A stretch of 64,000 bases of DNA from Marinomonas rhodophyticola (GCF_026113935.1 NZ_JAPEUL010000007.1:434001-498000), one strand, 5' to 3'; counted from the first letter of the stretch, positions 17,922 to 29,014 are shown. Numbers and translations are program-made. Notes: generated from the sequence alone by a model not told the origin.

Positions 17922-18536
17922 TTGCAATCTTTTGCTTCATTAACCATATCAGACCTTTGGATTGAACGTGCTGAAAGGGACTTGTGTAAAGGGCTTTCTT
18001 TTAGTGTCCAGTCTGGTGACGTCGTACGAATCCTAGGGGAAAATGGGGCGGGTAAGAGTTCTTTGTTAAAAGTCATCGTTGGCGCTCTTTCTCCTGAAGA
18101 AGGGCGGATAGCGTATTCGGGCGAAGATGTCACCTTAGACAGAAGTACATTGCAGCAAGATGCCCTCTATATTGGTCATTCGGTTGGTGTTAAACAACGG
18201 CTCAGTGTGGCTGAAAATATTCGTTGGTATTGCCCTGACGTTTGCACAAATGTTTTACACGAGGCATTAAAATCGCTGGAGCTTATCGATTACATGGATA
18301 CACCGGTTAAAAAGCTGTCTGCCGGACAAACTCGTCGTGTTGCATTGGCGCGTTTATGGTTGAGCCAAAAAACACTTTGGCTGCTAGACGAACCCTTTGC
18401 TTCTTTGGACGTGAGAGGGGCTGAGCTGTTAGAAGAGCGTATTCGACAGCATGCTTTGGCAGGTGGGATGGTGCTATTAACAAGCCATCAGAATTTGCTG
18501 TCCCTCGCTTCCCGTGACGTGATGTTGTTGCCATGA
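17922..18536 (+). CDS. ccmA: Heme exporter ATPase CcmA
   Basis: ABC ATPase of the CcmABCD complex, which releases holo-CcmE during cytochrome c maturation. The 204 residues show Walker A GENGAGKSSL, the ABC signature LSAGQTRRVALARL and Walker B LWLLDEPFASLD. I take the start as TTG 17922 (MQSFASLTISDLW), which places the first strand correctly; no ATG fits better. The 162-base gap before it from the divergent fliK start must hold the promoters of both units. Confidence 0.94.
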   Translation: MQSFASLTISDLWIERAERDLCKGLSFSVQSGDVVRILGENGAGKSSLLKVIVGALSPEEGRIAYSGEDVTLDRSTLQQDALYIGHSVGVKQRLSVAENIRWYCPDVCTNVLHEALKSLELIDYMDTPVKKLSAGQTRRVALARLWLSQKTLWLLDEPFASLDVRGAELLEERIRQHALAGGMVLLTSHQNLLSLASRDVMLLP

Positions 18537-19198
18537 CGTATTCTTCTTTCTTAAAAGCTGAGTTTTTGGTGTTGTGGCGTCGCAAACAAGATGTCTTCAA
18601 TGCTCTGTTGTTTTTTATTATTGTGGTTGTTCTATTTCCGATCGGTGTTAATTCGTCACCTGAATTTTTAGCCCCAGCAGCGGCTGGTATTATCTGGTGT
18701 GCCACGGTATTGGCTGTCTTAATGGCGTTAGAAAGCACATTCAAAGAAGATCATCGAGATGGCTCTTTGGAGCAGCTAGTCGTTAGCGGACTTTCTTTAC
18801 CGTTATTGATCGTATTAAAAATCATCGCACAATGGTTGGTGGTTATGCTGCCCTTGCTTATCACGATGCCTTTGTTAGCGGAAATGCTGTACTTGCCAAG
18901 CTCCGGTTTTTGGGCGTTGATCGTCACCTTGTTGGTTGGCTCGCCGAGCTTATTTTTCATTGGCGTGATTGGTGGAGCATTAACGGTGTCGATAAAACAA
19001 GGTGCTATGTTGGTGATGTTGCTAATATTGCCGTTTTATTTGCCAGTGATTATTTTCTCGACGTTAGCGGTCAAAGCGGCGCAGGCAGGTTTGCCGTACT
19101 CTGGTTTCTTGGCGATGTTGTTGGCGATGTCTTTGTTGTCTTTAGTTATATCGCCTTTTATGACGGCGATTGCCGTCAAAGCGAGTGTGAACGCATGA
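18533..19198 (+). CDS. ccmB: Heme exporter permease CcmB
   Basis: Six-helix ABC permease of the CcmABCD complex. 221 residues; conserved features include FKEDHRDGSLEQLVVSGLSLP and PLLITMPLLAEMLYLP. It overlaps ccmA (ATGA) and ccmC, as in other ccm operons. The frame is intact. Confidence 0.94.
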   Translation: MTYSSFLKAEFLVLWRRKQDVFNALLFFIIVVVLFPIGVNSSPEFLAPAAAGIIWCATVLAVLMALESTFKEDHRDGSLEQLVVSGLSLPLLIVLKIIAQWLVVMLPLLITMPLLAEMLYLPSSGFWALIVTLLVGSPSLFFIGVIGGALTVSIKQGAMLVMLLILPFYLPVIIFSTLAVKAAQAGLPYSGFLAMLLAMSLLSLVISPFMTAIAVKASVNA

Positions 19199-19941
19199 AC
19201 TGGGCATGGTTTCACAAATTGGGTTCGCCAAAGTGGTTTTATTCTTGGTCTAAAGCGTGGGCTTTACCTGTTTTCTGTTTTGGCTGTTTGTGTCTTGTAA
19301 TTGGCTTAGTGTGGGGGCTGGCTTTTGCGCCCGCCGATTATCAGCAAGGCAACAGTTTTCGCATTATTTACATTCATGTGCCAGTGGCGATGTTGGCGCA
19401 ATCTTGTTACTTGGCGATGGGGATTGCAGGTGTTGTTTTTCTTGTCTGGCAGATGAAAATGTCGCCCATTTTTATCAAGGCAATGGCGCCAGTTGGTGCC
19501 ATTATGGCATTGATTGCTTTGGTGTCTGGGGCCATTTGGGGTAAGCCTACTTGGGGTACTTGGTGGGTTTGGGATGCTAGACTGACTTCTGTGTTGGTGC
19601 TGTTTTTGCTTTATATGGGCATTATTGCTTTGCAAAATACCATAGATGATGTGCTATTAGCCAACAAAGCCGCAGCGGTTATTAGTGTTGTTGGGCTAAT
19701 TAACTTACCCATTATTAAATATTCCGTGGTGTTGTTAGAGACCTTACATCAAGGGCCGACGTTTACCTTGACGAAAAAGCCTGAAATGCCTGCAGAAATG
19801 TGGTTGCCGTTACTCTTTTCTGTCATTGGGTTGTACTGTTTTGTAGCTGAACTCGTTCTGTGGCGAATGCAGTCAGAAATATTGCTACGTGAACATAGGT
19901 CCAGTTGGGTCAAGCAAGAGGTAACAGAGAATGACCTTTGA
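19195..19941 (+). CDS. ccmC: Heme-handling membrane protein CcmC
   Basis: CcmC loads heme onto CcmE in the inner membrane. The 248-residue product carries the tryptophan-rich signature WGKPTWGTWWVWDARLTSVLVL (about residues 115-136) and flanking His residues in IIYIHVPVAM and LLETLHQGPT, the heme ligands in this family. The frame is open further upstream, but the ATG at 19195, overlapping the ccmB stop, gives the family N-terminus MNWAWFHKLGSPKWFY. Confidence 0.95.
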   Translation: MNWAWFHKLGSPKWFYSWSKAWALPVFCFGCLCLVIGLVWGLAFAPADYQQGNSFRIIYIHVPVAMLAQSCYLAMGIAGVVFLVWQMKMSPIFIKAMAPVGAIMALIALVSGAIWGKPTWGTWWVWDARLTSVLVLFLLYMGIIALQNTIDDVLLANKAAAVISVVGLINLPIIKYSVVLLETLHQGPTFTLTKKPEMPAEMWLPLLFSVIGLYCFVAELVLWRMQSEILLREHRSSWVKQEVTENDL

Positions 19942-20107
19942 TAGTCTGTCAGCGTTTTTGATGATGGGAACCCACGGCGTGTATGTTTGGTCGGCTTATG
20001 GCTTCAGTACGTTGGCGTTAGCATGGTTGGTTTGGAGCACGTTGTCGACACGTCGAAAAACACACGACACCTTACGCAAACGTTTTAAAAGGAGCGTGTC
20101 TCGCTAA
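19931..20107 (+). CDS. ccmD: CcmD, small membrane protein of the heme exporter
   Basis: A 58-residue gene that begins [20 protein letters not shown], has one membrane helix ([21 protein letters not shown]) and ends in a basic tail ([18 protein letters not shown]). It fits CcmD in size, topology and place, overlapping the end of ccmC by eleven bases and the start of ccmE by one (TAATG). CcmD is needed for release of holo-CcmE. Confidence 0.9.
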   Translation: MTFDSLSAFLMMGTHGVYVWSAYGFSTLALAWLVWSTLSTRRKTHDTLRKRFKRSVSR

Positions 20108-20574
20108 TGCATCCGATCAGAAAAAAACGCTTACTCGTCATAACCATTCTTGTCTTGATACTGAGCGCTGTGGTGGGTTTGGTGATGTACGCCTTGCAAC
20201 AAAATATCAATTTATTCTTCTCTCCGTCCCAGATCGTGATGGGAGAAGCCCCGCGAAATACCAATATTCGCGCAGGTGGCATGGTGGTAAAAGGCAGTGT
20301 AAAACGCCATTCTGATACCTTGGCGGTTGCGTTTGACGTGACCGATTTTCAGCACAAAGTGACCATTGAGTATCGTGGTATTCTGCCAGACTTATTTCGA
20401 GAGGGTCAGGGCATTGTGGCTTTGGGGAGATTGAACGAAGAGGGAGTATTTGAAGCAATCGAAGTGTTGGCAAAGCATGATGAGAAATACATGCCTCCTG
20501 AAGTATCAGAGGCATTGAAAAATGCCCAAAGTTCGATGGATGAGAATCATGCGCCCACGCAATCTACTTATTAA
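20107..20574 (+). CDS. ccmE: Periplasmic heme chaperone CcmE
   Basis: CcmE binds heme covalently through a His and passes it to CcmF. The 155 residues have a basic N-terminus and signal anchor ([22 protein letters not shown]) and the OB-fold segment [27 protein letters not shown]. The heme-binding motif is [13 protein letters not shown] near the C-terminus, with the conserved His and Tyr. Length and motifs are normal. Confidence 0.96.
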   Translation: MHPIRKKRLLVITILVLILSAVVGLVMYALQQNINLFFSPSQIVMGEAPRNTNIRAGGMVVKGSVKRHSDTLAVAFDVTDFQHKVTIEYRGILPDLFREGQGIVALGRLNEEGVFEAIEVLAKHDEKYMPPEVSEALKNAQSSMDENHAPTQSTY

Positions 20575-20586
20575 TTTAGGCTGAAT

Positions 20587-22524
20587 ATGTTTCCTGAGAT
20601 TGGTCAGTTTTCACTGATATTGTCGTTGTTTTTTGCCCTGTCGCTGGCTTTTTTGCCCTTAATTGGCTATCGGAAAGGCAATCGTTTCTTATTGCAAAGT
20701 GCGCAACCGCTTACTTTTATTATGTCGGCTTTGGTGTTGGTAAGCTTTGTTATCTTGAGCGCGTCTTTTTTGATGGACGATTTTTCGGTGCTGTATGTGA
20801 GTCAGAACTCGAATAGCCAGTTACCCGTTTGGTATAAGTTCAGTGCTTTGTGGGGCGGCCATGAAGGGTCATTATTGCTTTGGGTGCTGGTTTTGTCTGG
20901 CTGGTGCTCCGCGGTAGCGATAAAGGTACGAACCTTACCGGAAGATGTCGGTCCGGTTGTTTTGTCTGTGTTAGGCATGATCTGTGTTGGCTTTTTATCC
21001 TTTTTACTCTTTACCTCTTCGCCTTTTGCGCGTTTATTGCCAGATGTGCCTGCCGATGGCGGGGATCTGAATCCACTGCTGCAAGATTTTGGTCTGATTG
21101 TGCATCCGCCTGTTTTGTATATGGGGTATGTCGGTTTCTCTGTGGCCTTTGCCTTTGCTGTCGCGGCTTTGATTACGGGGAATTTAAATGCATCTTGGGC
21201 GCGTTGGGCAAGACCTTGGACGGCCGCAGCGTGGGCGTTTCTGACACTGGGCATTACTTTAGGCAGCTGGTGGGCTTATTACGAATTAGGCTGGGGTGGT
21301 TGGTGGTTTTGGGATCCTGTGGAAAACGCCTCTTTTATGCCTTGGTTGGCGGGAACGGCTTTGTTGCATTCTCTTGCGGTGACGGAAAAACGTGGTGTGT
21401 TTAAAAGCTGGACTGTCTTGCTGGCGATTTTTACGTTTAGCCTCTCCTTGCTTGGGGCATTTTTGGTTCGCTCCGGCGTCCTCACCTCGGTGCATTCTTT
21501 TGCTGCAGATCCTACGCGCGGCATGTTTATTCTTGCTTTGCTTGTGGTGTTTGTTGGCGGTAGTTTGTTGTTGTATGCCATCCGAGCGGCAGAGGTGCGT
21601 TCCAGTGTGTCTTTTGGTGCGACAGGACGAGAAGCCTGGTTGCTGCTCAATAACATCCTATTAACCGTTTTAACCTTAACGGTTTTATTGGGGACTTTAT
21701 ATCCCTTGATCTTTGATGCGTTAGGCTTGGGAAAAATTTCTGTTGGCGCGCCGTACTTCAACAGTGTCTTCACGCCGATTGCGTTGTTGCTGATAGTGTT
21801 TATGGCGGTTGGACCTCTTTCTAAATGGCATCATACGCCGTTTAATGTGTTTTTTAAGGTGTGTTCTGTTGCTGCCGTTGTCGCTGTTTTGTCGGCTAGT
21901 TTGGTGGTTTATTGTTATGAGTTTGGTTTTACCGTTTGGCTCAGTTTGGCGGTGGCATTTTGGGTGGTATGTTTATCCTTCTCTGATTGGTTTGGTAAGG
22001 TCTCTGCCGGAACGAAAGGCATTATTCCCCGTGCTCGACAATTGCCAAGAAATTACTACGGTATGTTATTGGCGCATCTTGGTATGGTCGTGACCTTGGT
22101 GGGCATTGTTTTGGTCAGTGTTAACAGTCAGGAATCTATGTTGCGATTATCCCCTGGGGACCGAGCAAGGGTAGCAGGTTATGAATTTCACTTTGACCAA
22201 ATGGAGCAAGTAAAAGGGCCAAATTATGTGGCAAGCAAAGGGCAATTTACCGCTTATTATGCGAATAAAGTGGTTGCCGTGCTGCACCCGGAAAAGCGCT
22301 TTTTTACCACCCGCAAGCAGGTCATGACGGAAGCGGCTCTGGACGCGGGTTTTACGCGTGACTTATATGTTTCTTTAGGGGAAAGGTTGGATGACTCTGC
22401 CTGGGGCGTACGAATTTACGTGAAGTCTTTTGTACGCTGGATCTGGCTTGGTGGTTTGATGATGATGGCGGGTGGATTGTTGGCCGCATTGGATAAACGC
22501 TATCGAAAACGGACGCGAGGCTAA
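20587..22524 (+). CDS. ccmF: Heme lyase subunit CcmF
   Basis: CcmF attaches heme to apocytochrome c. The 645-residue protein has many membrane helices. It carries the WWD-like motif GWGGWWFWDPVENASFMPWL near residue 236, conserved HPPVLYMGYVG before it and WHHTPFN further on, and ends in a basic tail. Size and motifs are typical and the frame is intact. An AATATG start at 20587 lies 12 bases after ccmE. Confidence 0.96.
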   Translation: MFPEIGQFSLILSLFFALSLAFLPLIGYRKGNRFLLQSAQPLTFIMSALVLVSFVILSASFLMDDFSVLYVSQNSNSQLPVWYKFSALWGGHEGSLLLWVLVLSGWCSAVAIKVRTLPEDVGPVVLSVLGMICVGFLSFLLFTSSPFARLLPDVPADGGDLNPLLQDFGLIVHPPVLYMGYVGFSVAFAFAVAALITGNLNASWARWARPWTAAAWAFLTLGITLGSWWAYYELGWGGWWFWDPVENASFMPWLAGTALLHSLAVTEKRGVFKSWTVLLAIFTFSLSLLGAFLVRSGVLTSVHSFAADPTRGMFILALLVVFVGGSLLLYAIRAAEVRSSVSFGATGREAWLLLNNILLTVLTLTVLLGTLYPLIFDALGLGKISVGAPYFNSVFTPIALLLIVFMAVGPLSKWHHTPFNVFFKVCSVAAVVAVLSASLVVYCYEFGFTVWLSLAVAFWVVCLSFSDWFGKVSAGTKGIIPRARQLPRNYYGMLLAHLGMVVTLVGIVLVSVNSQESMLRLSPGDRARVAGYEFHFDQMEQVKGPNYVASKGQFTAYYANKVVAVLHPEKRFFTTRKQVMTEAALDAGFTRDLYVSLGERLDDSAWGVRIYVKSFVRWIWLGGLMMMAGGLLAALDKRYRKRTRG

Positions 22525-22526
22525 CC

Positions 22527-23036
22527 ATGCGTAAACTGTTATTTTTTATACCTCTGGCGGTTTTTTTGATACTTGGCGTGGTGCTTTATTTGCAGCTTGG
22601 TAAAGACACTCAATATATGCCTTCTGCTTTGGTTGGTAAAAAAGTGCCTGCCTTTACGTTGGTATCATTGCAAGACGATCAGGTGTATACCCATCAGGAT
22701 TTGCCGACGGCGCCTTATTTGATTAATTTCTGGGGCACTTGGTGTCCTGCATGCCATGTTGAACACCCTTTTTTAATGGCATTGGCCGATTCTGGTGTGA
22801 CAATTATTGGTATCGATTACAAAGATAAGAAAGACCTTGCGGAGCAATGGTTAGGACAAAAAGGGAACCCTTATCAAATCGTATTAATGGATGAAATGGG
22901 GCGCTTTGGTATGGATATGGGGGTGACAGGTGCGCCAGAGACTTTTGTGGTGGATGGCTCTGGGGTGGTGGTTTATCGACATCAAGGTGTGGTCAACGCC
23001 GAAAATTGGCCTGACATTAAAGGCTATATGAAATGA
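22527..23036 (+). CDS. ccmG: Thioredoxin-like CcmG/DsbE
   Basis: Membrane-tethered periplasmic thioredoxin that reduces apocytochrome CXXCH cysteines. 169 residues; N-terminal anchor LLFFIPLAVFLILGVVLYLQL, active site FWGTWCPACHVEHP (CPAC), and the cis-Pro loop TGAPETFVVDG. It overlaps ccmH by four bases. Confidence 0.96.
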   Translation: MRKLLFFIPLAVFLILGVVLYLQLGKDTQYMPSALVGKKVPAFTLVSLQDDQVYTHQDLPTAPYLINFWGTWCPACHVEHPFLMALADSGVTIIGIDYKDKKDLAEQWLGQKGNPYQIVLMDEMGRFGMDMGVTGAPETFVVDGSGVVVYRHQGVVNAENWPDIKGYMK

Positions 23037-23443
23037 GGTGTATTAAGGGGATTTTTTTGCTCTGTGGAATGTGGCTGTCTTTGTCTGCGGTTGCTCAAGA
23101 AGAAATGACGTTTCGTACAGAGTTGAACAAAACACGTTATCAAAGTTTGGTCGAAGAGTTACGTTGTCCAAAATGTCAGAATCAAAATTTGGCTGATTCA
23201 GGCTCTGGCATTGCGGTGGATCTTCGTGAACAAGTCTACCAGATGATAGAGCAAGGCAAGACAGATCAAGAAATAGTGGATTACATGGTGGCCCGTTATG
23301 GTGAGTTTGTGTTGTATCGTCCGCAGCATTCAACGGCCACTTTTTGCTTTGGTATGGACTCTTTATTCTGCTAGGGATAGGGCTATTGGCTTTTATTTCT
23401 GTGGTGATGACGAATCGTAAACGACAAGGTCGAGCCTCTATGA
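23033..23443 (+). CDS. ccmH: CcmH, CXXC thioreductase (frameshifted)
   Basis: CcmH handles reduction of apocytochrome thiols with CcmG. The start MRCIKGIFLLCGMWLSLSAVAQ is a signal peptide. The motif LVEELRCPKCQNQNLADS holds the CPKC pair and is followed by REQVYQMIEQGKTDQEIVDYMVARYGEFVLYRP. Just after this (about 23318-23330) the frame is lost; the membrane helix LLWYGLFILLGIGLLAFISVV is read in another frame. A second shift near 23420-23430 would return to a TGA at 23441-23443, giving a normal CcmH end. Without it, the reading would fuse into ccmI. I favour two separate genes with sequence errors. Confidence 0.82.
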
Positions 23444-24628
23444 TAGCCGCGTATTTGGTGATGATCATACTGATTGTCTTAAGTCTGTTTTATCTGTTTA
23501 GTTCGATTGCGCATGGTTTGGCTAAGTACTCTGCAGAAGAAGATAAAAGCCGGCTGTCATTTTTTGAGGTGCGTCGAAAAGAAATCGCAGAAGAGGAAGA
23601 GGCTGGGCGATTGACCCCTGACGAGTCAGCGCAACTGTTAGTTGATGTTGATAGTGAAACAAACTCGATAGACAGTCAAAAAAACCTTTGCTTCAGGCCA
23701 ATGTCACCTTTGCCCGTTGGGTCATGCTTGGCGCGACCGCAATGACGGTACTCGGTAGTGTGAGTCTCTATCAATGGATTGGTTATGCGAAAGAAGTGGC
23801 TTTTACACAAGATTTGCACATGCAGCGGCTGAGTCCTCAAAAATCACAGATTTCTTGCAATATCGCACTGAACGTTACGACAGAGCAGAAGATTGGTACT
23901 ACTTAGCTACGGAGTATATGCGGGCTGAACAATATGCTATGGCGGTGGACGCGTTTGAAACAGCATTGGAAAAGTTGCCCAAAAATGCCGAAGGGCGTGT
24001 GGCTTTATTGGTGGAATACGCGCAGGCGATTTTTTATGCGAATGGGAATCAAAGTTCGCCTAAAATGCAGGCCGTGGTTAGTGCTATTTTGCAACAAGAT
24101 CCAACCCAAGCTATTGCCCTGGATTTAAAGGGCGTGGCGGACTTTGCTCAACAAAACTATCTAGGTGCCATACTGTCATGGCAAGAAGCGATCCGCTACA
24201 GCGCCCATTCTAGAGAGCGTCTTGCCTTGTTGTCAGCCATTAACAAGGCAAGAGAATTGGGGCGTATTGACTATCAGCAAGTGGCGCCCATTATTACGGA
24301 TCAGTTGGCCGTAAAAGTTGAATGGGATACCGCTCAGTACGAGTGGCACCAGGACGATGTATTATTAGTTTATGCGGTTTTAAATGGTCAGAAAATGCCG
24401 TTGGCGATCCAAAGAGTATTTCCTGAGGATTTGGAGCAACCAATTTTGTTAACGAACCTAGATGCAATGACGCCAACAGCCTCGTTGGCTCAAGTACAAA
24501 CAGTGGATTTGGTGGTGAAATTATCAAATATTAATGACAATGATCTGACAAAAGGACGAATTATCGGTATAAAGCATAATCTACTGGTAAATAGTAGAGA
24601 GATTTTCGTAATCAAGGTGGCCTTGTAA
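23441..24628 (+). CDS. ccmI: CcmI, TPR protein of cytochrome c maturation (frameshifted)
   Basis: CcmI holds apocytochrome c for the heme lyase through periplasmic TPR repeats. The N-terminal anchor is MIAAYLVMIILIVLSLFYLFSSI, followed by SRLSFFEVRRKEIAEEEEAGRL. One-base shifts near 23680-23690 and 23820-23840 separate this from the second helix (FARWVMLGATAMTVLGSVSLY) and from the TPR region (DRAEDWYYLATEYMRAEQYAMAVDAFETAL). The C-terminal part ends VNSREIFVIKVAL. About 395 residues after repair. The lesions look like sequence errors. Confidence 0.82.
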
Positions 24629-24693
24629 TTGAATCCTAAGGCGCTTCGTTTGATAATACAGTCAACTTTAATTGATGCTATTCGGAATGTGTA

Positions 24694-25710
24694 ATGGAAT
24701 TTAGCTTGCGTGAATGGCTAATCTTGATTGGGGTCGTCATCATTGTTGTGATCCTCATAGATGGATTTCGTCGATATAAAAAAGGTCAAGAGCATGCTCA
24801 AACAGGTGGTTATGCTGATGCCGATGAATCAAATGATGCATTGGTTAGACAACGAGCCACCATGGGATACGGGAAAATGTCGTCTAGAGTGAGTCGACCC
24901 GCCGCCGATCCTATTACCAATGCGTTTGAAAATGCTCGTAAAACGGCTAAGTCACCTTTAACCGAGGTTCCTCATAAGGTCGATTCGGGTCCAGAATTGG
25001 ATAGGGGTGAGGACTTACATCTTGATGAGTTAGCGTCGTTAGTACCTGAACGAGATTTTGGGGACTCAGCTGTGTCTGAGCAAAATTACTCAGATGATGG
25101 CTTTTATGAGCACGATGATCTCAATCTTGATTACACGTCAGAGACACATCATCGCAGCGAATATGATAGCGATGAGGACTATGAGCGTAGTTATTCAGAA
25201 ATAGATATTGATCAAATAACACCCAGTCATTTGGTGGATGACGTTGTCGATAAACAAGACAAAAGTATTGTTGAGATTGAAGAAGTCATCGTCATTAACG
25301 TGTTTGCTCCAGAAGGGCAAAGTTTTTCCGGAATAGAGCTGCTTCAACTTATTTTAAATTGCGGCATGCGCTATGGTGAAATGGATATCTTCCATCGTCA
25401 TGAAGACGGATTTGATCGTGGTCGAATACAGTTTAGTATGGCGAATGCCATTGAGCCAGGCACCTTTAATTTAGAAACCATGGGGGAAAGTGATTGTCCT
25501 GGTGTGAGTTTCTTTATGGGTTTACCTGGGCCTAAAAATAGTATGAAGGCGTTCGATTTTATGCTGGAAACCGCTCAAGCCTTGGTGCGTAACCTAGGTG
25601 GTGAATTGCGCGATGAACGACGCTCACCAATGAGTGATCAAACCATCGCACATTGTCGACAACGAATACGTGATTTTGAGCGCCGTCGGTTAATGCGCAA
25701 TAAGCAGTAA
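24694..25710 (+). CDS. zipA: Cell division protein ZipA
   Basis: ZipA anchors FtsZ at the division ring. The 338 residues contain an N-terminal membrane anchor (LILIGVVIIVVILIDGFRRY), a long acidic linker, and the C-terminal FtsZ-binding domain (VIVINVFAPEGQSFSGIELLQLILNCGMRYGEMDIFHRHED). The linker is rich in Asp, Glu and Tyr here. zipA next to ligA is the usual gammaproteobacterial order. It ends just before a strong terminator. Confidence 0.95.
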   Translation: MEFSLREWLILIGVVIIVVILIDGFRRYKKGQEHAQTGGYADADESNDALVRQRATMGYGKMSSRVSRPAADPITNAFENARKTAKSPLTEVPHKVDSGPELDRGEDLHLDELASLVPERDFGDSAVSEQNYSDDGFYEHDDLNLDYTSETHHRSEYDSDEDYERSYSEIDIDQITPSHLVDDVVDKQDKSIVEIEEVIVINVFAPEGQSFSGIELLQLILNCGMRYGEMDIFHRHEDGFDRGRIQFSMANAIEPGTFNLETMGESDCPGVSFFMGLPGPKNSMKAFDFMLETAQALVRNLGGELRDERRSPMSDQTIAHCRQRIRDFERRRLMRNKQ

Positions 25711-25717
25711 GACAAAC

Positions 25718-25745
25718 CAAGGCCCCGAGGGGCCTTGTTTTTTTG
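25718..25745 (+). terminator. Rho-independent terminator after zipA
   Basis: A perfect nine-base-pair stem (CAAGGCCCC / GGGGCCTTG) with a two-base GA between the arms is followed by a run of seven T. It lies eight bases after the zipA stop, so ligA needs its own promoter between 25745 and 25792. Confidence 0.93.
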
Positions 25746-25791
25746 CCGTTAATATTTAATACAAGTCAAAAGAAATCGAGTTAATTGATAT

Positions 25792-27063
<1,272 letters not shown>

Positions 27064-27065
<2 letters not shown>

Positions 27066-27070
27066 GGTGG
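27064..27070 (+). promoter_or_regulatory. Ribosome site of the island ligase, overlapping the broken ligA stop
   Basis: GAGGTGG lies six bases before the ATG at 27077, and its first bases are part of the TGA (27063-27065) that ends the interrupted host ligA frame. Ribosomes finishing the truncated host protein would end on this site, so translation of the replacement ligase is likely coupled to the host cistron. Confidence 0.75.
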
Positions 27071-27076
27071 TTTTAA

Positions 27077-29014
27077 ATGGTAAATGTTTCTTTTACTAAT
27101 GAGCAATTGTTAGTTCTCAATGATTGGAATGATAAAATTGATCCTCAGAAATTGGTTTGTTTATTTAATGAGCCAGAGTTAGAAGAGCAAGATTTAGTTT
27201 CAGTATTAGGTGCTGCCAATGCACTTTATAGGTCTGGTGCACCAGTTATCAGTGATAATCAATATGACCTTTACATTTCCATGTTAAGAAATATTAATCA
27301 TCTTCATCCGTATTTAAATAAAGTAGAGCCAGAAGTACTAGCTGAAGCAAAGACTGTCGAATTACCGCAAAGGATGCTATCGACAGAAAAAGCTTATTCC
27401 ATTAAAGATATTGAAAAGTGGCTCAAAAGAATTTCAAAAGCGGCTCAAGAAATTGAAGTGTCTGAACAAGATATACAAATACGTATTACGCCTAAGTTAG
27501 ATGGGTACGCAGCATATGATGATGGAGAGACGCTTTACACCAGGGGGGATGGTTTTAGAGGGCAAGACATCACGAGAGCTTTTAAGCGCGGCTTAAAAGT
27601 CGCTGCATCTGGTGGCCGTGGTTTAGGCCCAGGTGAAATAGTCATTAAGAAGAGTTACTTTGACGACGTGCTTAGTGAAATATTTGAGAATTCAAGAAAT
27701 CTGCAAGCTGCGATTATTGCAGAAAAAAAAGTAGATGAGGACGTACAGAAAGCGATCAATGAAGGTGCTTGTGTCTTTTATCCATTTGCATTACTCCCGA
27801 ATAAAGTCATTGGTTTTTCAGAAGTTATTGAAAACTTTGAAGTCATAATTGAAGAAATTTGGAATGCCGTTGATTTTGATATTGATGGCGTTATTTTAGA
27901 AACCACTCATGACGCTATTAAACAACGCATGGGTGCAACAAGACGTAATCATAGATGGCAGATTGCATTTAAAGTAAATGAAGAGTCTGTGGACGTTGAA
28001 GTAATTAATGTCATTCCTCAAACCTCAAGAACAGGCCGAATTTCACCTGTGGCGGAGTTGGTGCCAACAAGAATAAGTGGCGCAACGATCAGTCGAGTGA
28101 CTGTGCATCATTACAATATGGTGAAAACTAATGGCGTTGGTCCTGGGGCCATTGTGCAAATCGTTAGAAGTGGTTTGGTGATACCAAAAATTGAAAAAGT
28201 CTTAAAGCCAGTAGAGGTAACATTACCAGAAACGTGCCCGAGCTGTCAGACGCCGCTTTTATGGGAATCAGACCATTTAATCTGTCCAAATAAAACGGAT
28301 TGCCCAGCACAAACTGAAAATACCTTAATTCATTTTTTTAAAACCTTAGGGAATAATGACGGGTTCGGTCCAAAGGTGATTGAAAAACTCAGTAACTGTG
28401 GTATAAAACGCATACATGAGATATATGGCATTAAAGTCCATCAGTTTGTTATTTATGGATTTGGCGACAAAACGGCTCAGAACTTATCTGACCAATTGCA
28501 GGCTAGTCGAGAGATTGAAGTGGAAGATTGGCGTTTTCTTTCCGCTTTTGGTGTTAGTAGATTAGGAGGCGGAAATTGTGAGAAATTACTTAAGCATCAC
28601 TCCATTACTGAGCTGTTTGACCTATCTGCCGAAGAGATGATCAAGATTGATGGTTTTGCTCAGGTTAGTGCAGACGCCATCGTAGAAGGGTTAGCGAACA
28701 TTAAAAAAGAGTTTTTTAAAGTGTATGAACTCGGTTTTAATTTGTCTATCACTCCAAAAGAATCAGAGAATGAAAATTTAGACTCGCCAATTGCAGGAAC
28801 TGTGATTGTTTTTACTGGTTCTATGCAACAAGGTTCCCGAGGAGACATGGAGAAACAAGCTAAATCTTTAGGTGCGAAAGTTGCTAAATCTGTAACAGGA
28901 AAAACTACTTATTTAGTGACCGGTGAAAAGGTTGGAGAGACAAAAATCAATGCGGCTATAGATAAAGGTGTTAAAGTGCTTTCAGAACAAGAGTACTTAG
29001 ATCTGATAGGTTAA
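27077..29014 (+). CDS. Island-borne NAD+-dependent DNA ligase (LigA-type, full length)
   Basis: Complete 645-residue bacterial ligase, clearly different from the host copy. Domains: NAD-binding Ia region (about 25-95); adenylation domain with the lysine in ITPKLDGYAAYDDG (Lys140) and LYTRGDGFRGQDI; DFDIDGVILE and HRWQIAFKV (nucleotidyltransferase motifs); OB fold with VRSGLVIPKIEKVL; four-Cys zinc finger (CPSC and CPNKTDC, about 386-412); HhH region; and a C-terminal BRCT domain (GTVIVFTGSMQQGSRGDMEKQAKSLGAKV). All motifs needed for nick sealing appear present. It is the first gene of the island, in the same direction as host ligA and 11 bases after its stop. I infer that it replaces the broken host enzyme. 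Confidence 0.93.
   Translation: MVNVSFTNEQLLVLNDWNDKIDPQKLVCLFNEPELEEQDLVSVLGAANALYRSGAPVISDNQYDLYISMLRNINHLHPYLNKVEPEVLAEAKTVELPQRMLSTEKAYSIKDIEKWLKRISKAAQEIEVSEQDIQIRITPKLDGYAAYDDGETLYTRGDGFRGQDITRAFKRGLKVAASGGRGLGPGEIVIKKSYFDDVLSEIFENSRNLQAAIIAEKKVDEDVQKAINEGACVFYPFALLPNKVIGFSEVIENFEVIIEEIWNAVDFDIDGVILETTHDAIKQRMGATRRNHRWQIAFKVNEESVDVEVINVIPQTSRTGRISPVAELVPTRISGATISRVTVHHYNMVKTNGVGPGAIVQIVRSGLVIPKIEKVLKPVEVTLPETCPSCQTPLLWESDHLICPNKTDCPAQTENTLIHFFKTLGNNDGFGPKVIEKLSNCGIKRIHEIYGIKVHQFVIYGFGDKTAQNLSDQLQASREIEVEDWRFLSAFGVSRLGGGNCEKLLKHHSITELFDLSAEEMIKIDGFAQVSADAIVEGLANIKKEFFKVYELGFNLSITPKESENENLDSPIAGTVIVFTGSMQQGSRGDMEKQAKSLGAKVAKSVTGKTTYLVTGEKVGETKINAAIDKGVKVLSEQEYLDLIG

Noticed and set aside
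23344-23745. A ccmH-ccmI fusion as in Escherichia coli
   Set aside because: The joined reading depends on frameshifts, and the original ccmH frame has a TGA at 23441-23443 overlapping a good CcmI N-terminus (MIAAYLVMIILIV). Two genes are more likely.
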